Assembly: GCF_019343105.1 (NCBI RefSeq)
Contig: NZ_CP073765.1
Location: 62,001-126,000 of the forward strand
Reading direction: 5' to 3'
Origin: Methylovirgula sp. HY1
GTDB lineage: Bacteria; Pseudomonadota; Alphaproteobacteria; Rhizobiales; Beijerinckiaceae
Length of the DNA stretch: 64,000 nucleotides
Part shown: piece by piece, positions 46,624-55,365 of the stretch
Layout: every line of letters begins with the position of its first letter
How positions within the stretch are numbered: position 1 is the first letter of the stretch
Translations under genes and position numbers: made by a program
The notes under the pieces: generated by a model
The model's database searches: none
Told to the model about the DNA's origin: nothing
What the model saw: the letters and a program-made list of their open reading frames with translations, nothing else

Positions 46624-49600
46624 CGGGTTTCCGGGCGCTTTCCAACACGGTCATGTATTGTTTGAGTTCCATATCGCCGATCAACTCGCGGAGCCGCATG
46701 ACGAAGCCGCGGCTTTCGTTATCCTCGCGCTCGATTTCCGCGAGCTTGGCCTTGATTCCGTCGACATAACCGATCTGTCCGAGTTTCGCGAGTTCTTCCA
46801 GATCGGACTCTTCGGGAATTTTGAGCGCCTGCATATTGCTTCCTGGACTGAGGAGCAAAGGCGCGACGAGCGCTGCGCTGCGCATCCGCTCTTTCCGCTG
46901 GCCAAAAATCTCCCAGCCTTCCGGCATCAAGCTTGGCACCAAGTCGGAACTCTCTCGGATCCATTCGAGGTGCAGGAGGTCGCGCACACGGTCCAGCAGG
47001 ATTGTGACATCAAAAGGCTTCAGAACGAAGGCATCATGCGGTGCCGGAGCGCCGTCATCGCCGTTGAAATGCTCGACGCTCGCCGAAACAATAATGATGA
47101 CGGCCTCTCGATGGCCATTCTCGCGTAGGCAGGTCGCAAGTTCCCATCCGTTCATGCCCGGCATGGACAGATCGATGAGAAAGAGATCGGGCTTCGCCTG
47201 AGGTGCAAGGTCGAGGCATGAGGCGCCGTCTCTGGCGGTGAACAGCACAAAGCCAATGGGCTCGAGAATGCGCGCCATCAACACCGCGTGTTCGGCGTCG
47301 TCGTCGACGATCAAAACGCTTTTTCGGTCGCCATGGTAGCCAATGATGGGCCGCGGCTCCGAGCAGGGCACCTTGCCCGGCTTCGCCTCGGAAAGGAGCA
47401 GACGCACGCGAAAGGTGCTCCCCTGGCCGACCTCGCTCTTGATCGAGATTTCGCCGCCCATGATCTCAGTGAGAAGCTTTGTAATCGTTAAACCGAGGCC
47501 GGTGCCTCGAGGCGCGGATGAGGCCGACGGGTAGCCGCGCTCGAAGGGCCGGAAAACGCGCTCGAGATCCTGAGGCGGAATGCCGATACCGGTGTCCGAC
47601 ACCTCGATATCGGCGACCTGGCTCCTATAGCGCACTTTCAGTGTCGCCTGCCCTTTGTCGGTATATTTCACCGCGTTGGATAGAAGATTGGTGAGGATCT
47701 GCCACAGCCGGTTTTCGTCGGTGTAGACGAGTTCCGGCAAAGCGGCAGGACGATCGTAGAGGAAGCTCAGTCCCTTCGCTTCTGCCTGCATGCGAAAAGT
47801 GTAGACGATCTGGTCGAGAAGCTCGGCAAACCGCACTTCCTCGCGATAAATTTGGAGGCGTCCGGCTTCGATATCGGACAGGTCGAGCAAACCGTCGACG
47901 AGGTGGACGAGATGACGTGAACTGCGCTGGATCACGCGGGCGGCATCGCGTTCATTCGAGTTCGCGGTAGAGGCACGGTCGAGCAATTGCGCATATCCGA
48001 AGATTGCATTGAGCGGCGCGCGGATCTCATGGCTTATGCCCAGCAGGAAGCGGCTCTTTGCATAGTTCGCGTTCTCCGCCTCTTCCTTGGCCTTCTGAAG
48101 CCTCGCGTCGGTCAGTTTGTGAGCCTCGATCTCCTCCACAAGCATGTTGGTCTGGCGCGCCGATTCTTCCTCGGCAACCTGGCGGCTCTCCTGCGCGAGC
48201 ACATAGAGCCAAGCGAAGACACCAGAGATCATGATCAGGGCGAAGAAGGCGAGCCACAGAACATGGCCCACCGCCGCATGGACGACGGCGAGCGACGGCT
48301 CCTGCTGAAAATAGATCATGACGAGCGTGATGCCGATGACGAGGCCGCAAAGCAGCAGCGCGCCGAGGAACTGACCAAACCGTGAGGTCAGGCCGGCGAC
48401 GACGGGACCGGGCAGGAATTTCCCCAGCGCCCGTTGCAGGCCGGTCAGAGCGTCGGGCATCTCCTTGCAGCTGTCGTGGCAGCGCGCATCGAGGGTACAG
48501 CACAAAGAGCAAATAGGCCCGTCATAGGCAGGGCAAAAGGAAATATCCTGCGGCTCGAACTCATGCGCGCAAATGCAGCATGCGATCGACGCCTGATCGT
48601 CCCAGCGGGTATCGGCAGGCCGCGCGATATAATAGCGCCCTTGCGTAAGCATCGCGATGACCGGGGCCGTGACGAAGGCGGCGATGAGGCCGATGAACGG
48701 CGCGAGAGCTTGCGCGAGCGCGCCCAAGCCACCGAGCAGGGCCGTTGTCGACACGACGAGCGAAAGCGCCATCGCGCCAACCCCGACAGGATTGAAATCA
48801 TAGAGATGGGCGCGCCGAAACTCGGTAAAGGCGGGACTAAGCTTTAGCGGCTTGTTGACGACCAGATCAGCGACCAGAGCGCCGATCCAGGCGACAGCGA
48901 AGTTGGCGTAGAGTCCAAGAATATGGTCGATCGCCGCAAAGACGTCGAGCTCCATCAGGACGAGCGCCAAGGCGACATTGAAGACGAGCCAGACCACACG
49001 ACCGGGATGGCTATGGGTCAGACGGGAAAAGAAATTCGACCATGCGATCGATCCGGCGTAGGAATTCGTGACGTTGATTTTGACTTGCGAAAGGATCACG
49101 AAAGCGCCGGCGAGCAGGAGCACGAGCCGCGGCGACGTCGCAACATAGCCAAAGGCGACACGGTAGAGCTGCGTCGGATCGGCGGCGTCGAGCGACGACA
49201 TTCCCGCATGAATCGCGAGAGTTGCGAGAAAGGAGCCGATGAGAATCTTACTCGCCCCGAGCAAGATCCAGCCGGGGCCGGCGACAATGAGCGCAAGCCA
49301 CCAGCCGAGCCTCTGTCCTTTCTTCGGGTCGGGCAGAAAGCGCAGGAAATCGACTTGCTCGCCAATCTGAGCGATCAGCGACAAGACCACCGAAAAAGCG
49401 CCTCCGAAAAGTAGAAGCTGAAAGCGGCTCGCTCCGGCGTCGCTCGGCGAACCAGCATAGTCGGTCCAGTCCCGCACCGATTGCCAATGTCCGACGGCGA
49501 TCACGACAAGCGGCACGCTTTGCAGAATGATCCACAACGGCTGGGTCCACATTTGGAACCAGCTGATGAGCTTGATGCCATGCGTGACGACCGGAATGAT

Positions 49601-50077
49601 GACGAGCGAACAGGCGAGATAGCCGACCGACATCGGAATGCCGAAGCACATGTGCAGCGCCGTCGTCATGATCGACGCTTCGATAGCGAAGAAAATGAAG
49701 GTGAAGGAAGCGTAGACGAGAGAGGTGACCGTCGAACCGATGTAGCCGAAGCCGGCACCTCTCGTGAGGAGGTCGATGTCGACCCCATGTCTCGCGGCAT
49801 AGTAGGCGATCGGCAGGCCGGTGGCGAAAATGAGAATCGCCGACGCGATCGTCGCGGCGAAAGCGTTATTGAAGCCGTAGCCGAGCGTAATCGTGCTACC
49901 GATCGCCTCGCAGGCCAGGAAGGAAATGGCGCCGAGTGCGGTGTTGGCTACTCGAAAGGTCGAGAATTTGCGCGCGCTTCGCGCGGTGAACCGCAGCGCG
50001 TAATCTTCGAGAGTCTCGTCCGCCACCAATCGATTATATTGGCGGCGGATACGAACGATTCGCTGGTGCGTGGTCAT
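46616..50077 (-). CDS. NCS1 permease-hybrid histidine kinase fusion
   Basis: 1153 residues. (1) NCS1 permease domain, about residues 15-480 with 12 helices (LLTRGAGFGYIGSTVTSLVY, LSQVKINVTNSYAGSIAWSN). (2) Cys-rich module, about 495-535: CCICAHEF...CPAYDGPICSLCC...CHDSCKE. (3) Two more helices, about 560-620. (4) Coiled linker and HisKA with His683 in LLGISHEIRAPLNAIF. (5) ATPase domain, N-box LWQILTNLLSNAVKYT, G-box GTGLGLTITKLL. (6) Receiver about 920-1040, SVLIVDDDAEH, phospho-Asp in FLIDLSMPGMNG. (7) A helical tail. It looks like a transport-coupled sensor. Divergent from fmdA. Confidence 0.93.
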   Translation of the reverse strand: MTTHQRIVRIRRQYNRLVADETLEDYALRFTARSARKFSTFRVANTALGAISFLACEAIGSTITLGYGFNNAFAATIASAILIFATGLPIAYYAARHGVDIDLLTRGAGFGYIGSTVTSLVYASFTFIFFAIEASIMTTALHMCFGIPMSVGYLACSLVIIPVVTHGIKLISWFQMWTQPLWIILQSVPLVVIAVGHWQSVRDWTDYAGSPSDAGASRFQLLLFGGAFSVVLSLIAQIGEQVDFLRFLPDPKKGQRLGWWLALIVAGPGWILLGASKILIGSFLATLAIHAGMSSLDAADPTQLYRVAFGYVATSPRLVLLLAGAFVILSQVKINVTNSYAGSIAWSNFFSRLTHSHPGRVVWLVFNVALALVLMELDVFAAIDHILGLYANFAVAWIGALVADLVVNKPLKLSPAFTEFRRAHLYDFNPVGVGAMALSLVVSTTALLGGLGALAQALAPFIGLIAAFVTAPVIAMLTQGRYYIARPADTRWDDQASIACCICAHEFEPQDISFCPAYDGPICSLCCTLDARCHDSCKEMPDALTGLQRALGKFLPGPVVAGLTSRFGQFLGALLLCGLVIGITLVMIYFQQEPSLAVVHAAVGHVLWLAFFALIMISGVFAWLYVLAQESRQVAEEESARQTNMLVEEIEAHKLTDARLQKAKEEAENANYAKSRFLLGISHEIRAPLNAIFGYAQLLDRASTANSNERDAARVIQRSSRHLVHLVDGLLDLSDIEAGRLQIYREEVRFAELLDQIVYTFRMQAEAKGLSFLYDRPAALPELVYTDENRLWQILTNLLSNAVKYTDKGQATLKVRYRSQVADIEVSDTGIGIPPQDLERVFRPFERGYPSASSAPRGTGLGLTITKLLTEIMGGEISIKSEVGQGSTFRVRLLLSEAKPGKVPCSEPRPIIGYHGDRKSVLIVDDDAEHAVLMARILEPIGFVLFTARDGASCLDLAPQAKPDLFLIDLSMPGMNGWELATCLRENGHREAVIIIVSASVEHFNGDDGAPAPHDAFVLKPFDVTILLDRVRDLLHLEWIRESSDLVPSLMPEGWEIFGQRKERMRSAALVAPLLLSPGSNMQALKIPEESDLEELAKLGQIGYVDGIKAKLAEIEREDNESRGFVMRLRELIGDMELKQYMTVLESARKPDG

Positions 50078-50447
50078 GCGGTGTTGGCTCGCCTCGACAA
50101 TCGCTCCCAAGATAGCGACCAAGCTCGGGTTGATTCAGCTTGCTCCCCGCGCCGTTCTCATCCCACGCCGGGTCGTGGAGTTCCGCTTCCGCTCGTCCCT
50201 TGCCGCTGTGCCAGGATCAACAACAGCCCCTTTTCAGCCTTTCCACGTAACCACTCACCCACTTTTCTGACCGGCCGGATTTGGATTGTGAATAGATAGA
50301 ACGCGCAACACTGACATGCGTTAAAGGACTGCGACATACGCGAAATAGCGTAGCGGCGCGGCGCGATAGGCGTATTGGGAATTTGAAGTGCTTTTCCCAT
50401 CATGGTGCCGTCCCAAACGGGACGTTTCGGCCCAGAGGGGATCGCCA
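50078..50447. promoter_or_regulatory. Divergent control region of sensor kinase and fmdA
   Basis: 370 bases without a supported gene. The symmetric element TACGC-N6-GCGTA (50337-50352) lies about 95 bases before the fmdA start and is the best operator candidate for the LuxR-type regulator. No clear sigma-54 or sigma-70 promoter was found. Confidence 0.35.
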
Positions 50448-51677
50448 ATGCCCACCAAGCTCATCAAAATCGACCTCGATGCATCGCCTTACGAAAACGA
50501 CAGCGTCCATAACCGCTGGCACCCGGACATTCCGATGGTTGCAACCGTCAAGCCGGGTGACGATTTCATCGTCGAATGTTTCGACTGGACCGGCGGTGCG
50601 ATCAAGAACGACGATTCCGCGGAGGACGTGCGCGATATCGATCTGACGACGGTGCACTTTCTGAGCGGGCCGATCGGCGTCGAAGGGGCCGAACCCGGCG
50701 ATCTCCTCGTGGTCGATCTGCTCGACATCGGGGCCTTCCAGGAGAAGCTCTGGGGCTTCAACGGCTTCTTCTCGAAGAAGAACGGCGGCGGCTTTCTTAC
50801 CGAACATTTTCCGCTGGCGCAGAAATCAATTTGGGACATTGAAGGGCTTTTCACGACATCGCGCCACATCCCCAGGGTGCGTTTCCCCGGCCTCATCCAT
50901 CCGGGCCTGATCGGCTGCCTGCCGTCAAAATCGATGCTCGAGACATGGAACCGTCGCGAACAAGGCTTGATCGATACGAACCCCACACGCGTCCCGCCGC
51001 TCGCGGCGCCGCCTTGCGCAAAGACGGCGCATATGGGCCGGCTCAAAGGCGAAGCGGCGGCAACCGCCGCGGCGGAAGGAGCACGAACCGTGCCGCCGCG
51101 CGAACATGGCGGCAATTGTGACATCAAGGATCTTTCGCGCGGCAGCCGGATCTTCTTCCCCGTGTATGTCCCCGGCGGCGGCCTCTCCATGGGCGATCTG
51201 CACTTTAGTCAGGGTGACGGCGAGATCACCTTCTGCGGCGCCATCGAGATGGCCGGCTGGATCCATCTGCGTGTCGGACTGATCAAGGATGGGATGGCAA
51301 AATACGCGATCCGCAATCCGGTCTTTAAGCCGAGCCCGATCACACCGAATTTCAACGACTATCTCATCTTCGAAGGGATTTCCGTCGACGAAGCCGGCAC
51401 GCAGCACTATCTCGACGTTCATGTCGCCTATCGGCAAGCCTGCCTCAACGCCATCGAATATCTGAAGAAGTTCGGCTATTCGGGAGCCCAGGCCTATTCG
51501 ATCCTCGGCACGGCCCCGGTCCAGGGCCACATCAGTGGCGTCGTCGATATTCCGAACGCCTGCGCGACCCTCTATTTGCCGATGGAGATTTTCGACTTCG
51601 ATATCATGCCCTCGGCTGCGGGGCCGATCAAAGCGATCGCCGGTGGACCCGACGTATGCTTGGCGCCGGATCTCTGA
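50448..51677 (+). CDS. fmdA: Formamidase
   Basis: 409 residues from ATG 50448 (GAGGGG upstream). Acetamidase/formamidase (FmdA) family over its whole length: PTKLIKIDLDASPYENDSVH, NRWHPDIPMVATVKPGDDFI, HGGNCDIKDLSRGSRIFFPV, GGLSMGDLHFSQGDGEITFC. Length is the same as Methylophilus FmdA. It splits formamide into formate and ammonia, so it supplies nitrogen and feeds formate to a methylotroph. Eight bases precede fmdB. Confidence 0.95.
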   Translation: MPTKLIKIDLDASPYENDSVHNRWHPDIPMVATVKPGDDFIVECFDWTGGAIKNDDSAEDVRDIDLTTVHFLSGPIGVEGAEPGDLLVVDLLDIGAFQEKLWGFNGFFSKKNGGGFLTEHFPLAQKSIWDIEGLFTTSRHIPRVRFPGLIHPGLIGCLPSKSMLETWNRREQGLIDTNPTRVPPLAAPPCAKTAHMGRLKGEAAATAAAEGARTVPPREHGGNCDIKDLSRGSRIFFPVYVPGGGLSMGDLHFSQGDGEITFCGAIEMAGWIHLRVGLIKDGMAKYAIRNPVFKPSPITPNFNDYLIFEGISVDEAGTQHYLDVHVAYRQACLNAIEYLKKFGYSGAQAYSILGTAPVQGHISGVVDIPNACATLYLPMEIFDFDIMPSAAGPIKAIAGGPDVCLAPDL

Positions 51678-51684
51678 GGTCGCC

Positions 51685-52014
51685 ATGCCCTATTATGATT
51701 ATCTGTGCAATACCTGCGGGCCGTTCACCCTGGTGCTGCCCATGGCGGAGGCGGGCGCACCGCAGCCCTGCCCCGAATGTACAAGGACCGCTCCGCGCGC
51801 TTTGCTGCGCGCGCCTGCCATGTCGCTCATGAACGGCGTTCAGCGGCGCGCGCATGAAACCAACGAGAAGAGCCGCAATGCGCCGGTGCTCGCATCCAAG
51901 CTTGGTCAGCCGCATGGCCCGAATTGCGGCTGCTGCCATCCTGCCGCTAAACCTGCAGCGGATTCTGCAATGAAGAGCTTTCCCGGCCGGCGCCCTTGGA
52001 TGATCGCGCACTAA
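51685..52014 (+). CDS. fmdB: FmdB-type zinc-ribbon regulator
   Basis: 109 residues beginning MPYYDYLCNTCGPFTLVLPM, with CNTC and CPEC pairs of the FmdB/CxxC-SSSS zinc ribbon, and a third CGCCH cluster near the C-terminus. FmdB lies next to formamidase in Methylophilus and is thought to regulate it. The ATG follows the fmdA stop by seven bases, so it is co-transcribed. Confidence 0.9.
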   Translation: MPYYDYLCNTCGPFTLVLPMAEAGAPQPCPECTRTAPRALLRAPAMSLMNGVQRRAHETNEKSRNAPVLASKLGQPHGPNCGCCHPAAKPAADSAMKSFPGRRPWMIAH

Positions 52015-52087
52015 GGGGCGGGACAAGGCCTGCTTGGGCATGATTGCTCGTCAGCAAGAAAGCCGACGAGCGATTTAACTTATAGCG

Positions 52088-52411
52088 AGCCGAGACGAAG
52101 AGGAAGCGGCCAACCGCGAAAGCGGGTTCGATATCCGCCTTCTCGCAGAGCGTCTGGTCCAAGGGGTCGAATGGCTCGATCGTGATCCGAGCCTCAAGCG
52201 GCTGCCGCTGGGGCCCGGATCACAACACCAGGCCGATCAGAAATTCTTCTTCGAAGATCGGCGGTTCCGGATGATCACCCTTGTCGATGTTTTCAATCGG
52301 CTGTCGATCTTCCTCGGGAATCTCCTTTTGAATCTCCACCTGTTGGTCATCAATCAGCTTCGCCGGCTCGTTGACATTCTCGTCATAAGAGTAGGCGTCT
52401 GTGAAGATTGA
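52088..52411. pseudogene. Gene debris, direction uncertain
   Basis: The plus strand has an open stretch, FDIRLLAERLVQGVEWLDRD then PSLKRLPLG, resembling the dienelactone-hydrolase part of phosphoribosyltransferase-hydrolase proteins. The same area on the minus strand ends a protein-like acidic frame (IPEEDRQPIENIDKGDHPEP ... FEEEFLIGLVL stop near 52218). Neither has a start. Both are probably truncated relics cut by the neighbouring IS5 remnant. Confidence 0.35.
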
Positions 52412-52415
52412 GCGA

Positions 52416-52859
52416 TCAGTTTGCGGTTGCGACGTTTTGTGAGCGGCCGAGAGCGGCGAGCGCCATCGCGATCACAGACAACAAAAAGCTGAACCATGCC
52501 AAGAGGCGCCTGAAGTTGTAGCCGATGGCGGAGAGCACGGCGTTGTTCGCATCGCCGGTGCGTCCCGCGAGATGATTGCGGCCCATCCGGTGCTCGGCCT
52601 TGGCATGGCCGATGACCGGCTCGATGGCCGATCTTCTGCGCATCTCGCGTCTGATCGCGTCCGTCATCCGCCGCTTCTGGCCGGCGGTGTAGACCTTGAA
52701 GCGATGTTCTTCTGGCGCGTTGTGGCCCTTGTAGCCGGCGTCGGCGATGATGCGCTGAAGGGCGGCTCCAACCATCCGCTCGATCTCGGGAACGACAGTG
52801 CCGAGCGTGTGGAAAGGTCGCAAGAGCGGCGTGACTTTGCCGATAGGCGTGCTAAAGTG
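52416..52859 (-). pseudogene. IS5-family transposase, C-terminal remnant
   Basis: Reads TPIGKVTPLLRPFHTLGTVV, then IADAGYKGHNAPEEHRFKVY, RRRSAIEPVIGHAKAEHRMG, LSAIGYNFRRLLAWFSFLLS. The D-A-G-Y-K-G and E-P-V-I-G-H-x-K boxes are the second and third catalytic acids of IS5/IS1182-like transposases. The N-terminal half is missing, replaced by the divergent TA pair. Confidence 0.85.
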
Positions 52860-52886
52860 TACACAAATAACTACAAGGCTGTCATT

Positions 52887-53147
52887 ATGACCACAAGCAC
52901 CACCATGACCATTCGCGTCAGCCCTGAAGTCAAAGAAAAGCTCAGCCGGCTGGCGCATGGCACCCGCCGCAGCAAATCCTACCTCGCCGCCGAGGCGGTT
53001 TCCGCCTATGTCGAGCGCGAGCTTGAAATTATCGAAGGCATCCAGCGCGGCCTGGCCGACGTCGAGGCTGGCCGCGTCGTTTCGCATGACGACGCCATGG
53101 CCGAGGTCTACGCCGTCATCGAAGCGGCCCAGGGCCGGAAGGCGTGA
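52887..53147 (+). CDS. RHH (CopG-type) antitoxin
   Basis: 86 residues: TTMTIRVSPEVKEKLSRLAH, GTRRSKSYLAAEAVSAYVER, then a helical EGIQRGLADVEAGRVVSHDD, as in antitoxins paired with RelE/ParE toxins. It starts 28 bases after the transposase remnant and overlaps the toxin by four bases. A TGTACA palindrome is in the leader. Confidence 0.92.
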   Translation: MTTSTTMTIRVSPEVKEKLSRLAHGTRRSKSYLAAEAVSAYVERELEIIEGIQRGLADVEAGRVVSHDDAMAEVYAVIEAAQGRKA

Positions 53148-53452
53148 CGCGGCCGGTGCAGTGGTCGCGCGAAGCGCTGGACGACATCAAACGGCAGATC
53201 GCCTATATCGCGACCGACAATCCCGGCGCGGCGCGTCGGATCGCCGATCGCATCCGTGAGACAGGCATGGCGCTCGGCAAGACGGCGACCGGGCGACCGG
53301 GGCGCGTGACGGGCGCCTATGAGAAGCTTGTCACTGGCCTGCCCTACATCATCGCCTATGCTATCGCCACAAAGGCCGACCGGGAAACCGTGTCGATTCT
53401 CCGCGTGATCCATACCGCGCGGGATTGGCCAACCGAGAAATGGCCAGAGTAA
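53144..53452 (+). CDS. RelE/ParE-family toxin
   Basis: 102 residues: VQWSREALDDIKRQIAYIAT, AARRIADRIRETGMALGKTA, ERKL-like YEKLVTGLPYIIAYAIATKA, VSILRVIHTARDWPTEKWPE. The typical RelE/ParE alpha-beta fold. Second gene of the pair, translationally coupled. Whether it cleaves RNA or poisons gyrase cannot be told; the divergent C-terminus DWPTEKWPE is common to ParE-type members. Confidence 0.92.
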   Translation: MTRPVQWSREALDDIKRQIAYIATDNPGAARRIADRIRETGMALGKTATGRPGRVTGAYEKLVTGLPYIIAYAIATKADRETVSILRVIHTARDWPTEKWPE

Positions 53453-53931
53453 GGGTCGTCACTGATCAGGCCGCTGCAGTACGTATTATTTTCAGCACGG
53501 AGACCGACCCGTAATGAAGCGCGGCAATACCGCGAGAACGACATACGGTGAGTAGATAGCAATGAAAGACGAATGTGATTTTTCTAATGTCGAGCGGCGC
53601 AGATTCTCTAGACCTAACGCCGTTCTCGTCCCGCCGGTACACCTCGATGCTGATGTGCAGGTGCCAAGCTCGCGGCTAAAATCAGCACAAACAGCACCTT
53701 TAGCGCAGAAACCGCCGCTTACGAGCGCCACGGCAACAATCATTGTTCCGCCGAGAACGAGAAATGGTTCGCCTGGCTCAATCAGAACAACGCCATACAT
53801 AAATGCAATTGGCGCGATTCCGGCACGCTCGCACAAGATATCGCCAATGCAATAGCTCAGGACGCCGACATCCTCGTCCTGCATCGCCTGTCATAACCTG
53901 CGCTGCGAACCAAAGGATCATAACAGTGGGA
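53453..53931. other. Gap with a start-less protein-like frame
   Basis: A plus-strand frame is open from 53654 to 53896 and reads protein-like (ENEKWFAWLNQNNAIHKCNW, IANAIAQDADILVLHRLS) but has no start codon. An ORF on the opposite strand (53492-53884) looks less natural. I take it as a decayed gene of unknown family; nothing else seen in the gap. Confidence 0.3.
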
Positions 53932-54498
53932 ATGAAACGGACGCTCGACGTCCTCAACCAGATGGTCAAAGACAAGATCATCGAAAGCTATGCCATCGGC
54001 GGTGCCATAGCGGCCTACAACTACATCGAACCCACGCTCACCGAAGACCTCGACATCTTGGTCTCGTTCGAGCACGCCGCCTCGGCGTCTGGCCTAATGA
54101 CGCTCACGCCGATCGTCACCTACCTAGCCAGCAAAGGCTACACCGAGTTCCGCAAAGAAGGCATTGTCGTCTCTGGCTGGCCTGTCCAATTCCTTCCCGT
54201 CGCCAACCCCCTCGATGCCGAGGCGCTCAACGAAGCGATCAAGATCGACATCGAGATCAGCCCGTCCGAAGGAAGCGTAAGCGCCCAAGTCCTGACGGCC
54301 GAACATATAATGGCGACGGCACTTGCCGTCGGACGACCAAAAGACCACATCAGGCTTACACAGTTTATCGAGATGAACGCCTATGACGGCACCACATTTT
54401 GTGAGATCATCGATCGGCACGAACTTCGTGCGAAATGGGTGGCCTTCTGCGCTCGTTTCGACATCTTCGACCCCTACGAAACCACTCGAAAGCCATGA
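53932..54498 (+). CDS. AbiEii-like nucleotidyltransferase protein
   Basis: 188 residues from ATG 53932: TLDVLNQMVKDKIIESYAIG, GAIAAYNYIEPTLTEDLDIL with the G-G...D-L-D nucleotidyltransferase signature, KIDIEISP with a third acid, and ALAVGRPKDHIRLTQFIEMN. AbiEii/AbiGii-type toxins of type IV TA systems have this core; they transfer nucleotides, often to tRNA. It overlaps the next small gene by four bases. Confidence 0.78.
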   Translation: MKRTLDVLNQMVKDKIIESYAIGGAIAAYNYIEPTLTEDLDILVSFEHAASASGLMTLTPIVTYLASKGYTEFRKEGIVVSGWPVQFLPVANPLDAEALNEAIKIDIEISPSEGSVSAQVLTAEHIMATALAVGRPKDHIRLTQFIEMNAYDGTTFCEIIDRHELRAKWVAFCARFDIFDPYETTRKP

Positions 54499-54686
54499 AA
54501 GTTTCCCAGAACTACCCCGACATATCTGACATTCTTCAGCGTAAGGCCGAAGGACGCCGAGAAATTGCCGCGCGAACGTTCGGCGAGAAAATCGCCATGG
54601 TAGAAGCCATGCGGGAGCGGCTCGCTCCCTTCAACAGGCTCAAAGAGCAGCGCAAAAACAAACAGCGCGCCGCGCCTGAGCGCTGA
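54495..54686 (+). CDS. Small partner protein of the AbiEii-like gene
   Basis: 63 residues: MKVSQNYPDISDILQRKAEG RREIA with a highly basic tail (KEQRKNKQRAAPER). The ATG overlaps the previous stop (ATGA). Helical and basic, with conserved spacing to the nucleotidyltransferase gene, so a regulator or antitoxin is plausible. Not recognised as a known family. Confidence 0.55.
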   Translation: MKVSQNYPDISDILQRKAEGRREIAARTFGEKIAMVEAMRERLAPFNRLKEQRKNKQRAAPER

Positions 54687-54964
54687 ACGCCACCTCATCG
54701 CCAAAGATAGACCGCACCGCTCTGGCCTGAAGATCGATGATCCGCGCCTCTCATTATCGCGCACCAACCTGATGCCTCGACATCGATCATCTCGGCGACG
54801 ACGACCAGACGCATGTAACTGCAACGCTCAAGCCGCTTATTACACCCGGCGCTCAAACCCCTTGCGCGCTATATATCGCCGCCCCTGACTCAGGGGGATA
54901 AGCCACAAAAAGATATCGAGTTGACTGCGGCGGTACAATAGAACTCGTCCTTCCGATCTGCATT
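54687..54964. other. Non-coding gap
   Basis: Nothing supported. It contains an imperfect GC stem near 54880-54900 (GCCGCCCCTGACTCAGGGGG), perhaps a terminator for the AbiEii-like pair. Confidence 0.3.
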
Positions 54965-55006
54965 GTCACCTTGGCGAATAACTCTGTCACCTTGGCGAAT
55001 AACTCT
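54965..55006. repeat. Tandem 21-bp direct repeat
   Basis: Two perfect copies of GTCACCTTGGCGAATAACTC plus T, at 54965-54985 and 54986-55006, followed by TCATCCTGATTGGTCATTTT. Repeated motifs near an end are typical of IS21-like elements, so this is probably a surviving transposon end. No istAB genes remain. Confidence 0.55.
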
Positions 55007-55146
55007 CATCCTGATTGGTCATTTTTGCAAAAAATATTATATTTTTGAGAGAATGAACAGGCCCTCGAGATTACCTATGTCACAAACGTCGGACACGCTC
55101 ACACGCTCAGATCTTGCAATCCGCTATGCCGACGGCACCTTGTCAT

Positions 55147-55365
55147 TTCGGGACGTACAAGATCACTGACATCGAGAAGCTGACGGAGCTGCCGAAATTC
55201 GTCCGCCTCCTGGCGGAGCATTCGGGGCAATTGGTCAACTACTCGCAATTCGGCGGCAGCATCAATGTCAGCCACAAGACCGGGCAGCGCTACGTGGCGC
55301 TGCTCGAACAGGTCTTCCTCGTTGCGACATTGCAGCCCTGGTACACGAACGCGCTGAAGCGGATC
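55147..55365 (+). pseudogene. DUF4143 (AAA ATPase) fragment
   Basis: Reads KITDIEKLTELPKFVRLLAE, HSGQLVNYSQFGGSINVSHK, TGQRYVALLEQVFLVATLQP, WYTNALKRI. This is the DUF4143 domain that follows the ATPase core in archaeal-type AAA proteins. ATPase domain and C-terminus are missing; unrelated frame follows to 55701. The remaining sequence to 55748 is unassigned. Confidence 0.65.
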
